A stretch of DNA of 64,000 nt from Amphirosellinia nigrospora. Lineage: Eukaryota; Ascomycota; Sordariomycetes; Xylariales; Xylariaceae. The stretch covers positions 3,224,001 through 3,288,000 of the forward strand of contig SCHM01000002.1 of assembly GCA_004123355.1 (NCBI GenBank), read 5' to 3'. The notes beneath the pieces were generated by a model. The model was given only the letters and a program-made list of their open reading frames with translations. It was not told the origin of the DNA and searched no databases. A program made the translations under genes and the position numbers. How positions within the stretch are numbered: the first letter of the stretch is position 1; every line of letters begins with the position of its first letter. Below, piece by piece: positions 23,901 through 35,599 of the stretch.

Positions 23901-26900
23901 AAATCAAAAATAAAATTAAAAAACTAACTATTTTATATTAACCTAGTTATATTAATAAATTAACTTAACAATATAAATATTACCGATTAATTTATCCTAT
24001 AAAAAAATAAACTAAATTATATACCTTTTAACTAATATTTTTTTTTTTTATAAAAAAACATATAAAGCTTTAAAAATATATTTTTCTTTAGATTTAAAAA
24101 AATCTTCTTTAACTAATTTATAACCCTAAAAAAATATCTTTTAAAGCTTAAAATAGACTTAAAATACTAAAACAAAGATTTTTTATAACTAAATAAATTA
24201 TCCGCCAATTTTTAATGTTTATTTTAAAAGCTTTAAATAAAAAGTCCTTATATAATAAATTCTTTAAGACCGTTTTTTAAACCTTTTATCCTAAAGCACT
24301 TAAAAAATATTATAAAAAATCTAATATATATATAAAAATTATAAAGCTTAATATATAGCTAATATAACTATACTACTAATTTATTTATTTATAAAATATA
24401 TTTAAAACTAATTATTAAACTTTAAAATAGATTTTATTATTATGCTTAAACTAACCCTTAATTATACTAATTAAAAAAGCTAACCAAAAAATATCTAAAT
24501 ATTAGAATATATAAGCTTATAGTTATAACTAATAAAAAATTATTAAAATAAATAGCTATACTAATATTAGTTATAAAAAACTAAAAATTAAACATTAAAA
24601 CTTTAGTTTTAAACTTTAACTTATAATTAATTATAGCAAAATAGAAAAAGAACTTTTAAAAACTAATTTTTTTTTTTAGCAAATATTTATTAAAAACTAT
24701 TAAATCCCCGGACGCTATTATACGCTAAGTTTAACTTAAAATATACTTACTAGTTTATTTTAGTTTATTTATTTTTTAAATATATTTTAATATTTAAAAT
24801 TCTAAGATTTTTTTAGTTATAACTTATAAAAATGCTATAAAATATTTAATTAGCTACTTATTTAATATTAAAAACTATAAAAATTATTTTTAGTCCTATT
24901 TTAAAGCTATTTTTTAAGCTATTATTTATTTTACCTTTTACTTTTAATAAATTTATTATAGCTATTAAATAATTAATAATATTTTATTATTTATAAATCC
25001 GTTAAATTTTAGCTTAAATAAATCGAAAATTATTTATTATTTTATATTTTTTAATTAAAGCTTAAGCTATTTTTTAAAAAATATTATATTAAATATAAAG
25101 AAATTATTACTTTAAAAATAATTTATAAAACTTAAAAAAAAACGTTTATTAAGTTTAAAAAAGCTTAAAAGTTAAAAATTTAACTTGTTTTTAAAATATA
25201 ATAAATATCCGTTAGTTTATAAAAGCTATAAATCCTATAAAAAATAAATATATAATTATTTAAAAATATTTTAGTTATTTAATAAACTTTAAAAAAATAT
25301 CCTATAAAATAAAAAAAATTCTAAAAATTTTTATTTTTTTTTTTGTAAAATTATTTTTTACTATAGTAAATATATATAGTTATAAGCTAAATAATCTAAT
25401 AAATTTTTACTTAAACGCTTTAGCTTATGCTAGTAGTTGTTATATTTTTTAAACAAAAATAAAATACTTAAGCTTTTATTATATAATAGCTTTTTATTTA
25501 TTATTATTTAATATAATTAAAAATATATAAAAAAAATTCTACAATATTATCGAATTCGCTAAAAAATACGAAAAATATTTTAAGTTTTAAATTTTGTTTT
25601 TTATCTATATAAATTATAAGCTTTTTATATTCTTTTTAATATTTTTAATATAAAAAAATATATATATGCTAAGCTAAAAAGCTTAGACTTTTAAATATTA
25701 AAATCGTATATATTAAAAAAAAATATAATATTATAGTTAATATTTTATTATAAACTATTTTTTTAAATCTTAAATATAAAAACGATTTTCTAAACTTTAA
25801 TTATATAAATAAAAAAACTAAATTATAAATTTAAAAAACAAAGCTAAAAAATACTAAAAACTCTTAAAAATAATAAATAATACTAAATAAACTAAACTTA
25901 TTAATAAACTATACTATAAAAAACTTATAATAGTTTTTAAATTTTATATATGTTTTATTTAAAACTAGTTAAATAACCTAAAAAATAAATATAAACTTAG
26001 CTTTAAAATATTTTCCCTAAAATATTATTTATTTTTAAAAAATATTATATAAAATATTATAATATTAAATTCTATAGCCTTTTGTTATATAATTATTAAA
26101 TACTTTATTTATAAATAACTTATTTATTATTTAAAGATTTTATAAAATATAAAAAATTTAAGTAGTATTTAAATATATAAAAATATTTTACGAATATTTT
26201 AAACGTAAATTTTAAATAATTTAGTTTAAAAGTTTTAGCTAACCGAGCTAAAGTATTTTGTATAAAAAATAGTATACTTAAATACTTTAAAAAAAAATTT
26301 AAAAGAAATATTTTTTAAAAAAAATAGATTAAAAGTTTTAAAACTAATATATAATAAATTTAATTTTTTATTTGTTTATTATATTCCGAAAGCTTAATTA
26401 AATAGTTTTTTAGCTTATTATAGTAAAAATATAATAAACTATATTTAAAAATATTTTTAATATATTAAATATAATCTTACGAAACCTAAAACATTATATT
26501 TTTTATAATTATTTCTAAGCTTTTTTAAATACTAGTAATAAATTTCGTCGGACCGTTTTTAATATTTTGCTATAAATATCGATATATTTTATATATTATA
26601 AATATTTTTAGCCGATATAAATAAACATATTTAATTATATTTTATAAAACCGACTATTTTATTTTTTATAACTAAATAAAAAATAAAGTTAGTACTTTTT
26701 TAATAGCTGTTTATTTTAACCTAAAAAATATATTTTATTTAAAAAATTTCTAAAAAATATTATAGTTTTTAAGAATATATATATTAAACGTTCTAGCTAT
26801 TAGTTATAAAAATATTAGCTTTATAAAAATCTTTAATAAAATTATTTAAATTGTTTTTAATAAAATTTATAACGTTTATTTTATTTAGCTTTAAAACTAA

Positions 26901-27530
26901 AATCTAAAAATTCTTTAAGCTTTTTAGAACGTTAATTCCCGATATATTAAAAATTTTAGCTATTTTTTTTTTAAAATATTTTATAGCTATTTCCCGAAAA
27001 ATTAATTTAATATTAAATATCTTTTAGCAAACGTTTATTTATTTAAAAATTCTTTATTATTAAAAAACTTCTAACTATTATTTATTAAGTTTTATAAATA
27101 GTTTATTTTAAAATATATTATACGTTTATAATAATTATTAAAAATTCTAAAATTAAATTATAAAGATATTAAAGTTTAAAAATAAGCTATATAAAACAAA
27201 TAAAAATATTTATTTATTTTTATAACTATATAATATTATAAAAAAAAAACAGCCTAAATTAAAAGCTAAATAGCGAAGTTTTTTTTTATTAGATGTTATA
27301 CTAATCGGCTATTATATAAATTAGAAAATCTAAATAATAAAAAACTTTTTTATAAATATTATGTAAATTTTCTTAAACTATTTAACTTTCGTATAAGTTA
27401 TTTTAGGTTACTATTAGACCTTATATTGTTACTTCGTTAGAAACTTAAGCACTAACTAAAGCTTAGGACATAAATATTAAATAGATAAAATAGATAAAAA
27501 ATAAGATATATGTTATCCTTATCTGTTAAA
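20906..27530. repeat. RIP-mutated AT-rich interior
   Basis: About 6.6 kb of A/T-dominated sequence with hardly any frame over 60 codons. Remaining C and G sit mainly in AGCT, GCTA, CTT and CCG contexts, while CpA and TpG are rare. This is the footprint of RIP, the premeiotic C-to-T mutation of duplicated DNA in Pezizomycotina. No tRNA, rRNA or organellar gene is recognisable inside. Confidence 0.85.
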
Positions 27531-27565
27531 CAGGAGCGGGGCGCTCCTTTTGCTTTCCCCGGAGT

Positions 27566-27682
27566 AGATAGGCTAGCACGTGATATAGGTCATCCACCCA
27601 CTATAAATTTAATCCCACACCCAGTAGATAGACTGTAGCTCCACAACCAATACAACCACTTTTTGTTACCCTGGCCTTTTCT
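27566..27682 (+). repeat. LTR copy C (3' LTR)
   Basis: The right-hand LTR. It is preceded by a short GC-rich stretch (27535-27565) ending CCCCGGAG, where a polypurine tract would normally lie; the purine run here is short. The copy is clean of RIP apart from very few differences and is followed at once by the CTCCC duplication. Confidence 0.8.
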
Positions 27683-27687
27683 CTCCC
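27683..27687. repeat. 3' target-site duplication (CTCCC)
   Basis: The same 5 bases as at 20628-20632. They mark the right edge of the inserted element. Confidence 0.75.
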
Positions 27688-27838
27688 CTCAACGAGGATA
27701 ACTAGATGTGTGTGGGTGTTGGTTGGGCGCACTGATGCGTCTCATGTCTGAAAGCATATCCCACGACGCTGGATTCCCGAGTCGCTGGCCACCAGCTGTT
27801 CACTACCACTCAAGTCGCAAAGTATACTATTGACAGGT

Positions 27839-30079
27839 TTATCTAGCGTAGGGCCGGTTCATAAGCGCAATCTCTCTCGCAATCTCACCCCATTCGAGCT
27901 CGCGGCCGGCTCTCTCGAGTTCCGACACGGGGTTATCCCGCTGGCGCGTCGTTTGGAGCAGCTCCTCCCACTTGAGCAACTCGTAAGCAAATCTCAGGTG
28001 TGGTTGAATGATGACGTTCAGCCGGGCCCGCACAAAGCAATAGGCTCGCGGAAAAGACATGTTCAGCGACCGCATAACCTCGGCGATGCAGATCGTCGCA
28101 CTGCGGGACACGCCTACCCTGCAGTGGACCAGGGTTGCCGTGCCGTTCCGATGCCCGCGGTCTAGTGTAGTACTCATGTCAGCAATTATTTAAAACCCCA
28201 CAGCCAAAAAAAAAAAAGCCAGATTAACATACCGATGAAGTCTAAGCACTTTTCAAATTCATTCGTCAATGGGTCTATGCCGTTGTCCTGGACGCCTTGG
28301 ATCACCAGTACATTGTCTGTTCCCCATGCCTCCAACTCACCGTCCCGCCACATCGCTGTCTCGCCGACGCTGAGGATCTGTGTGATCCCTAACGCCTTTA
28401 ATAAGTCAGGGTTGTTGGCATGGCCAAGGTTTCCAAGGTACATGTAGTCGAGGACCCGACTTGGCAAAGAGCCGTCTAGCGAGGCGAACCATTTTGGCTC
28501 ATTTTGGACCATGGCTGTGATCTCGGATAGGTCCTTATTTGCGCAAACGGGCGACTCGTGGAGTAGTCGAGGTGCGATCGACGTGAGCAGAGACACGTCG
28601 GTCGGGTATGCAAAGAAGTTACGTTTCATCACGGTATGTAGGTCGAGCCAAGCGTCCGCCACGGGCCGCCCGGTGCTGTAACTGAAATAAGCGATGGCCA
28701 ACATGGTTGATTCCGTGTAGCCGTCAGCACAGTGAATGAGGATTTTACGAGGTCGAAGATCGTCTCTTTCTGGAGTAGGGGATGCGTCCGACATATTGAT
28801 GTCATCATCATCGAGGTCTGTCCCAGTGCTCACAGGCAAGGTGCCGTGAGCAAGGTGCCAAATCCATTGACAGGTATCCAGTATGCCGTCAGCCTCGGCA
28901 TGTGACCAGGTCGGGGGGGAATGCTTCCGGAAGATGGAAGTCTAAACCCCGGTACTTGGTACCGTCGGGGGCTTTCTCGGCAATGGATTGCAGTGCCGCC
29001 GGGTTTAGTCGACCGAGGTCGCTGCACTCGATTAGAATATCGAATTGTCTCTCCTCTTCACTACCGAGCTCAGGCGTAGGCCCTAGCCACACGTTATTGG
29101 AGATTTCGGATGCCTTCGTCATGGCGAACATCTCTGTCCTCTCTTGATAGAAGAAATCCAAGACGGCGCCAGTCAGTAGTCCGGCCGAGTTGACGGCAAC
29201 AACCTCACCGTACCTCTCCTCAAAATCCGCGAAGGGAGCCACACAAATGAAAGTATTATACTCTGGAATCCTGGGCCCTTGGGCTCGATGTTTCTCACGC
29301 CACTTAGCCTGTGCTGAAGCGATCTTCCAGCCTACCATCCGAACTACTTGGGCATCCTCGCCATATACTGATGTCAGAGGTAACAGCGGTTTTGGCGGCC
29401 TGTATGTGGAAGTTTCGCACAGAGAAGCCTTCCCTAGGGTCCATTTCCACGAACTCGCCTTCTGCACCCGGCCGCATAAACTCCTGAGGGGAAATAGCCC
29501 CTTTAAGACGGGACTCACAGAGGCTACCATTGGCTTTGACCACAGTAAGACCACGCAAGCAACAGGGCGTCTTCCGTAAGGCCCTCTTTTTCCTCGCTAT
29601 GAAGAAGGCCTGTTGCATGTGGTTACTGGGATGCAAACCATGAAACCATGGAAAGACCTGGTTAGGGTCCGGTAAAGGTTGCTTAGCCGTTTGGTGAATT
29701 GCGGCAGCCACATCGTCGACATCGATCTCATAGAGCGAGAGCGGGCCTGATCTCAGCCGAGGATACCGGCTGGGGGGATGCAAGAGCGAAGACAGACGAC
29801 GACCATCGTAGTGGTGAAAGTTGTTATTGTTGTTGTTGCTGCTACAATGGTTATCGTCATCGTCTTCACGGCCAGGGAAGGTGGGGGCGTGTTAGGCGTT
29901 TGCACGAGGGCCGGCCCAGTTGGGCAAGCGGGGATGTGTTTGTTAGGGATAGGCGTATGGCATGTTGTCGTCTGCTGGGTATCAATGGTGGCCTCAAGAC
30001 AGATGGGAGAGGCGAGGTTGACTATGTCGGCGGAAGAGCGGTGTGCGGGAATTGGTCTGGGGAGAGCAATTGTCGCCAT
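27839..30079 (-). CDS. PPS1: Dual-specificity protein phosphatase Pps1
   Basis: Pps1 is a fungal dual-specificity phosphatase linked in yeast to the DNA-replication phase of the cell cycle. The catalytic loop is LVHCRVGVSRSATICIAEVM (HCxxGxxR present). It is followed by SFPRAYCFVRARLNVIIQPHLRF and the C-terminus REIALMNRPYAR. The N-terminal non-catalytic part is also typical: QVFPWFHGLHPSNHMQQAFF, EGFSVRNFHIQAAK, ISNNVWLGPTPE, ILIHCADGYTESTMLAIAYF and SLPSRVLDYMYLGNLGHANN. A 71-bp intron (28232-28162, GTATGT...ACTAG) splits DFI from DRGHRNGTATLV. The start at 30079 (MATIALPRPIP) is likely. The frame slips in the low-complexity N-terminus near 29790, near 29372 and near 28930. The protein is conserved across each slip, so sequence errors are more likely than gene loss. 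The stop lies only 151 bp from the fossil retroelement, yet no RIP spread into the gene is visible. Confidence 0.88.
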
Positions 30080-32232
30080 GGTCCATCTAATGACACGAAA
30101 TCAGGTCGCTAGCGGTTAATATCTAGTCTACTTGGTAGAACTACTGTTTTGTTGCCTGGCAGGGCACAGGGGGAGCGTAATAAGTGAATGCTTGTAGTAT
30201 TACAGATCTGATAACATGGGAACATGTGTAACTAGACGAGACGAGACCTTCGGCTCATCTAATTTCCAGGTCGTCGTGATGTTCATCTCCTGGAGCGTCC
30301 ACAGTAGTAGGTAGATAGATGTAGAGTCTAGATCTACCGGTAGACTATGTGAAGTATGTATGCTTCCTCAAGACTGGGAGAGCTTGGGTGGGTGCTCATC
30401 GAGGGCGCTAATTGCCAAACTGCGGGGAAGATGGGCCACGGCGGAAGCATGGATGGGCGTGGGTGGAGTTGGGGACAGGGCCTATAGGCTCAACGATGTC
30501 GAATTGTCGCCAATGAAGCGCCGTCGTTGTCGACGTTCGCGGAGACTAAGCTCGTGACAAGGTGGGAGCGCGCAGGGATGGTGAGACTTTAGGTGGCGAC
30601 ACTAATAAATAGCTGCCGTTTAGTATACACTAACCTGCAGAGCCGGTGTGGAGCATGGAGCATGAAGCAGGAAGCATGAAGCAATGAGAGAGTATCCTTC
30701 GAAGCTCCCCTACCTGTGAACAAAGCGGAGAGAAAGGAGCTGTTGATCAAGTATCCATAATACAAAGGAGAAGGGGACATAGGGCAGCGAGGGAGGGGGC
30801 AGAGGACAAGTCGGGTTTTACTTGTACTACTTAAGACGATTGATCTGGGCAACCAAAAACGACAACAACAATAACAATAATATGACAATAACAAGGAGTC
30901 TATAGCACGGACACTTTCTTTGCCTGCCTACCTGCCTGCCTGCACGCATGCATGCATGGGCAACATTTGGCAGCATCGGCTGATTGGAGAGCTGGAGTGG
31001 CAGCCTTATCGCAGCCCCCTGCCAGCGCACCGTGATGGGCGATGGGCGATGAGTGATGAGATAAGACCCGACGCCAGCGCTGGGATTGGACTGCCGGCGA
31101 CACACCAAACAAGCATCTGCATGCGTCCCGTCTTGCCAGAACCAGAGGAGCCAATGAGCTCATCGTGCGTGCAGTACATTATGCGTGGTATTCAACTAGC
31201 AATGCAATATGCGTAGCATCGGATGGATCCATCCATGATGCAGCTAGTTGGCCATGTTACGTGGACTATCGAGAGAGGGGGTGTTCGTTTGAGTTGTCCC
31301 TGATCGGCCTTCTATTATTACCTCGAGGTAGGTGGCGCCGTGAGAGAGTCTTGATGCAATGTTTGAGATGTGGGCACGCAGAGACCAAGTCCATCATTCA
31401 ATTTACTTACGGGGTTGTGCTGTAGGCAGTTTCTGCCTGCTTAGGTAGATTCCAAAATTCCGCGTGTGGAAGATGTCACGCCATGTCATGCACCAGTCGA
31501 TAATATGGTGACTTGAGCTCTGACTTGAGGGCAATAGAGCAGATGCGCGGGAAGTGCCGTCTGATGGAGATCTACTGCAAAAGGTACTTTGAGAATGTCA
31601 TTGAACCTGGGTAGTTGGTAGAACGTGAATCGGAATACTCCAAGACATCATAATAATGGACACGGCATTATCACATGGGAATAACGTCAGGGTAAGGCAT
31701 TTGAGTAGATAGATAGCAACATCATAGCAACATCCCAGTTGCTGTCTCTATTGTGGAATGGAATACTTATAGTCTGCTTACCTAATTCAACATAGTTCAT
31801 ACGGCGCACCTAAGCGGGCTTAGCGCGTTTAACCGCGTCATGGGCAATTCCTCGTGCTACCTACCCAGGTACCTAGCAGATAGTAGCTGAACTTAGGCAT
31901 TCACAAGCCTTATTATAGGAGGCAGCTACTTAGGTACCTATCATGTGGGCTGGCAAACCACGTCATGTATGTATTAGTCTGAAGTTAGACTCCTTGGGTA
32001 GCTCAAGTTCTACTCTCAACACAATACGATAGGCGACAGAACCTATCTCACCCATAACCATCACCATCACCATCACCATCACCGCTACTTACCGACATGT
32101 AGCTAGCTACGACATAACAGAATAGAATCAAACCATGTCCATCACCGTCCATCGGCCTCCGTTCCCGTTACCACTACACCAACTCCCACCGTGACGGATA
32201 GGCAGACAGATGAGAACTGACAAACATTAAAC
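30080..32232. other. Divergent promoter region, 2.15 kb
   Basis: This is the space between PPS1 (-) and the DDHD phospholipase (+). It holds a GCCT/GCAT-rich simple tract near 30925-30957, one exact TAGGTACCTA palindrome (31931-31940) and a CATCAC repeat (32057-32083). No gene is seen. Confidence 0.5.
32057..32083. repeat. CATCAC microsatellite
   Basis: A hexanucleotide-like run of four ACCATC units in the 5' region of the DDHD gene. Confidence 0.8.
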
Positions 32233-35200
32233 ATGCCCCCTTCCACCGTCGCCGGCTTCCCCTATCCCGAGCCCGAACGACCTCACAACTTCGGCCCTCG
32301 TTGTCGCCTCACCCCGTCAGAAACCCGTTCTCGACCGCCCAAGGCATCCCCCCGCGGCGGCACAGTTCTTCTACGCCTCGCCCATTCCCATCGATGATCC
32401 GCTCTCCGCTATCGCTGTCACCAACGATCCCAGGTCTTTGCGAGCTACTCTCCAGCCCTTCTCGCCGGGAGATAACAATGCACTGGAAGCCGCATGGCTT
32501 GGTCTCGCCACCGACCAGTATGCCCGAAATCACGATCACGCACGTCGGCGGCGGAGTCCAAGCCCCTCCTTAGCAAAGGCTAATGCTGCGAAACTGGCTA
32601 CCATTGCACATGATCTCGCCCTGAAGCATACCGAGAAGCATGCACGCGAAGGCCCCAAACGCGAGTCCATGTCAGCCTTCGACGGAGCTGCGCAAGCATT
32701 AGATGATGCCGCGCCCCTCTGCTGCCCGGAACTATTGGTTGATGTCGGCCTTGCTTTGCGCGACTCCTTCTGTGCTGTTGCCAGGCGGAGACAGCACGTG
32801 TTAGATCCAGAGGCTGTTGCCCAGACTGTCGTAGCAGAAATGCAGACGATGCGAGGCGAACCGCAGAGTACTACCGCAGAACGCGGGAGATCCAGCACCG
32901 TTACATCCACGCCCATGAGTCATTGGGCCAACGAACAAGCTGGGTTGAGGCGTGGGTCGCTGGGTCTGGCTTACGATACTACCAAACCCTCAAACCTGGA
33001 ACAATCCGGGGCCGCAAGGACACACTCGCAGATTGTCGGTCAGTCTCCTGCCGAGCATAAACCCATTCCAGTTGTTCCCGCCAGGTCATCGCTTGTAGAT
33101 GACGGCATCTCGGGAAAGCCTTTTATCCGAGTTGGTACGCCCGAGACTCCTATATACTCCCAGCCGTCATCTTTTTCAAAAGCAGTTCAGCGGCCCTCAA
33201 CACCAACGCAACCTGAAGACCAGAGGGTGCGACTACCATCGGTTGAAAAGCTACCGTCATCCCGCCCACAAGATAAACAATCTGGGAAGAGCTCTGTCGA
33301 TGTGCTGGTTGGAGTGTCGAGATTACGTACGTAGAAGCCCAAGCTGTTATGTTTGCCCATCACACGAGCACTCTTGCCTCGTAGCCCCCTTCGCCCAGTA
33401 CTCAACTGCTCCATCACAAAAACTAATAATGCAAAATAGATGAGGTGGCACTTCCGGCATTGCAAATGAAACCCATCTACTGGTCACCCGTCAATGATAT
33501 TGCCACTGTGCTTCGGGCCACCTGGTTCTACCGGTTCGCACATTAGAAGCCCCTCGCTAAATATTTGCTAAGTTTACGCAGTGACGATATGAGACCCATT
33601 GACCCCAGCGTCGCCAACCAACTCGAAGCGGGTTATCGAGAGTTAAAGCCGCATACCGAAACTTGGAACGATGAACTGAATTGTGCCGTTGAAGTCGGTC
33701 CGTTAGGGAAGAAAAAGTCTCGCACCCCCTGTGGCCGAGATTGACTGATTCGCCGGGCAAAAAGGGCGACGACACGATGGATCCTCTCCTATCTAGTGAC
33801 CCGTTCTGTGCGGCTCGCTGCTTTCATGGTGAGGCAGCAGCCGAGGGCACTCTCCTCCCGAGTGCGAACGAGGACAACTCTTCGCCACTTCATACTCAAA
33901 GAAAATTCGAACAGTACCACGTCATCTATAAAGATGAAAAGCATGCTTTTCTCTTAAAGCCGAGTCTAAAACCCTCAGCATACTATGGTCGCCGACCTAT
34001 AGCAAAGATTGTTCGTGGTATAACCATAGGCATCCCAGTAGTCAGAGGGTTTGATTACGCGGTGTGGAAAAGTAAGCATCAGAAGAAGAGAACCCAACAG
34101 CAGATTATCTCCCAACGACATCTGTCTTCCCCCAATTCCCATAGTGATAATCGCAATGAGCCCTGCTTGGCTTGTAAGGCCGAGAAGGATCGCAGCCAAG
34201 TTACAGAGTAAGTTTCTCGATATTTATATTCTGTCCGTAGCAGGCTGGAACAGAGAGGGATGATTTGATCTACCTCTGCCTCGCCTGCTCAGAGCCACTT
34301 CTAAACACCGAACCTTGGCCGTGGATGACGATAGCTAACTTCGATCTTCAATAGCCTAGTTTTTGTTGTCCATGGAATCGGTCAGAAACTTGCTGAACGC
34401 GTAGAGAATTATCATTTCACCCATGCTATCAATTCATTCCGGCGAGCTATCAACGTTGAATTGAATAATGACGCGGTGAGGGCCGTGCTTCGTGATGGGC
34501 AGAATGGCATCATGGTTCTTCCCATTAACTGGCGACAAGATCTCTCCTTTGAGGATGGAGGCCCGATGAAAGAACAAGATAAAGCTGATTATCCTGTAGA
34601 AGCCTTCGGCTTGAAAGATATTGAGCCTCGGACAATTCCGGCTGTGCGTAGTATGATATCAGACGTCATGTTTGATGTTCCGTTCTATATGTCGCAACAT
34701 AAGCCCAAGATGGTTACATCACTTGTGAAAGAAGCGAATCGTGTTTATAGGTTATGGTGTCGAAACAACCCCGGGTTTTCGGAAAGGGACGAGTTCATTT
34801 GATTGCCCATTCATTGGGTACCGTGATGTCGGTGGACGTTTTGTCGCGACAGCCTACCTCTGTTCCGAGTTTACAGATCACCAAACCAATCGACACGCAA
34901 CTCTTTGAGTTCGACACAAAAAATCTATTTCTTCTCGGTAGCCCAGTTGCCTTCTTCTTATTATTAGAAAAGGGCGCGTTGTTGCCGAGACGAGGCCGAC
35001 TCAAACCCGGAGCCAATCAGACTGACGTTCGGTCCAGTGATGTAGTCGGAGATACGGGCAAATTTGGATGTCTAGCTGTCGATAATATATACAACATACT
35101 CGCTCGCGAAGACCCAGTTGCGTACTTGCTTAACGGAACAATCGACCCCATGTTCGCGGCTAGCCTGAAAACAGCATACGTACCCAGCGCGTCACCATCA

Positions 35201-35599
35201 TTTTTACAGTCGATGGGAAACGCGGTGCTGGGATTCGTTCCAGGAGCCTCGCCTGCCTCCACGACTGCTTCAAATCCAACCTTTGTCAAGCCGTCGACCA
35301 TACGCCTCCCGTCACAACTCGAGCTCGAAGTTCATGACTTCACGCGTGAGGAGATAGCCGAAAGAAAAGCGCTTCTTCTCAACGACAACGGACAAGTCGA
35401 TTATTTCCTAAGATCGGGCGGTGGGCCCCTAGAGTTGCAGTACCTTAACATGCTCAGCGCCCACACGAGCTACTGGGCAAATCATGATCTGATCCGCATG
35501 TTGTGTCAAGAGATCGGACGCCGACCGGGAAAGGAGAACACGCTACCTGCCCTCCGGGCGCTGAAAGTCGCGAAGCGAGGTCTTACGTCTTCGGGTTGA
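32233..35599 (+). CDS. DDHD-domain phospholipase (phosphatidic-acid-preferring PLA1 type)
   Basis: This is a likely intracellular phospholipase A1 acting on phosphatidic acid and related lipids, of the family that includes yeast YOR022C and animal DDHD1/2. The lipase nucleophile motif is VHLIAHSLGTVMSVDVLSR, after the upstream block LVFVVHGIGQKLAERVENYH. The DDHD domain shows YNILAREDPVAYLLNGTIDP, then the later His and Asp in LSAHTSYWANHDLIRML. Three introns are readable: 33327-33439 (branch CTAAT), 33534-33581 and 34208-34354 (branch GCTAAC). The start at 32233 (MPPSTVAGFPYPEPE) is favoured. The frame slips near 32300, 33702 (GGGG to GGG) and 34782 (GGG to GG), and the conserved protein continues across each. 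The N-terminal half is Ser/Pro-rich and variable. Total length is about 1,000 residues. Enzyme class is well supported; exact substrate is inferred from the family. Confidence 0.86.

Larger units (their letters stand above)
20633..27682. mobile_element. Fossil LTR retrotransposon, RIP-degraded
   Basis: This is a 7-kb LTR retrotransposon relic. Its parts are LTR A (20633-20749), a 40-bp remnant holding a tRNA-like primer-binding site, LTR B (20790-20905), an interior of about 6.6 kb that is almost pure A/T, and LTR C (27566-27682). A CTCCC target duplication flanks the whole. The interior has no usable open frame and is broken throughout by RIP-type C-to-T decay on both strands: CpA and TpG are nearly absent while CpT/ApG survive. 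Because of that I cannot decide between Ty1/copia and Ty3/gypsy. LTRs A and C are nearly identical and escaped decay, which suggests a fairly recent insertion that was mutated quickly. The LTR unit contains a TATAAAT box and ends AGATAGG...CCTTTTCT rather than TG...CA. Transcription direction is inferred as plus from the primer site next to the left LTR. Confidence 0.8.

Noticed and set aside
20906-27530. AT-rich block as mitochondrial insertion or centromere
   Set aside because: It has no organellar tRNA, rRNA or protein motif, is bracketed by LTRs and a target duplication, and shows CpA depletion typical of RIP.
30920-31216. Frames in the PPS1/DDHD intergenic region
   Set aside because: They overlap simple GCCT/GCAT repeats and lack any conserved feature.
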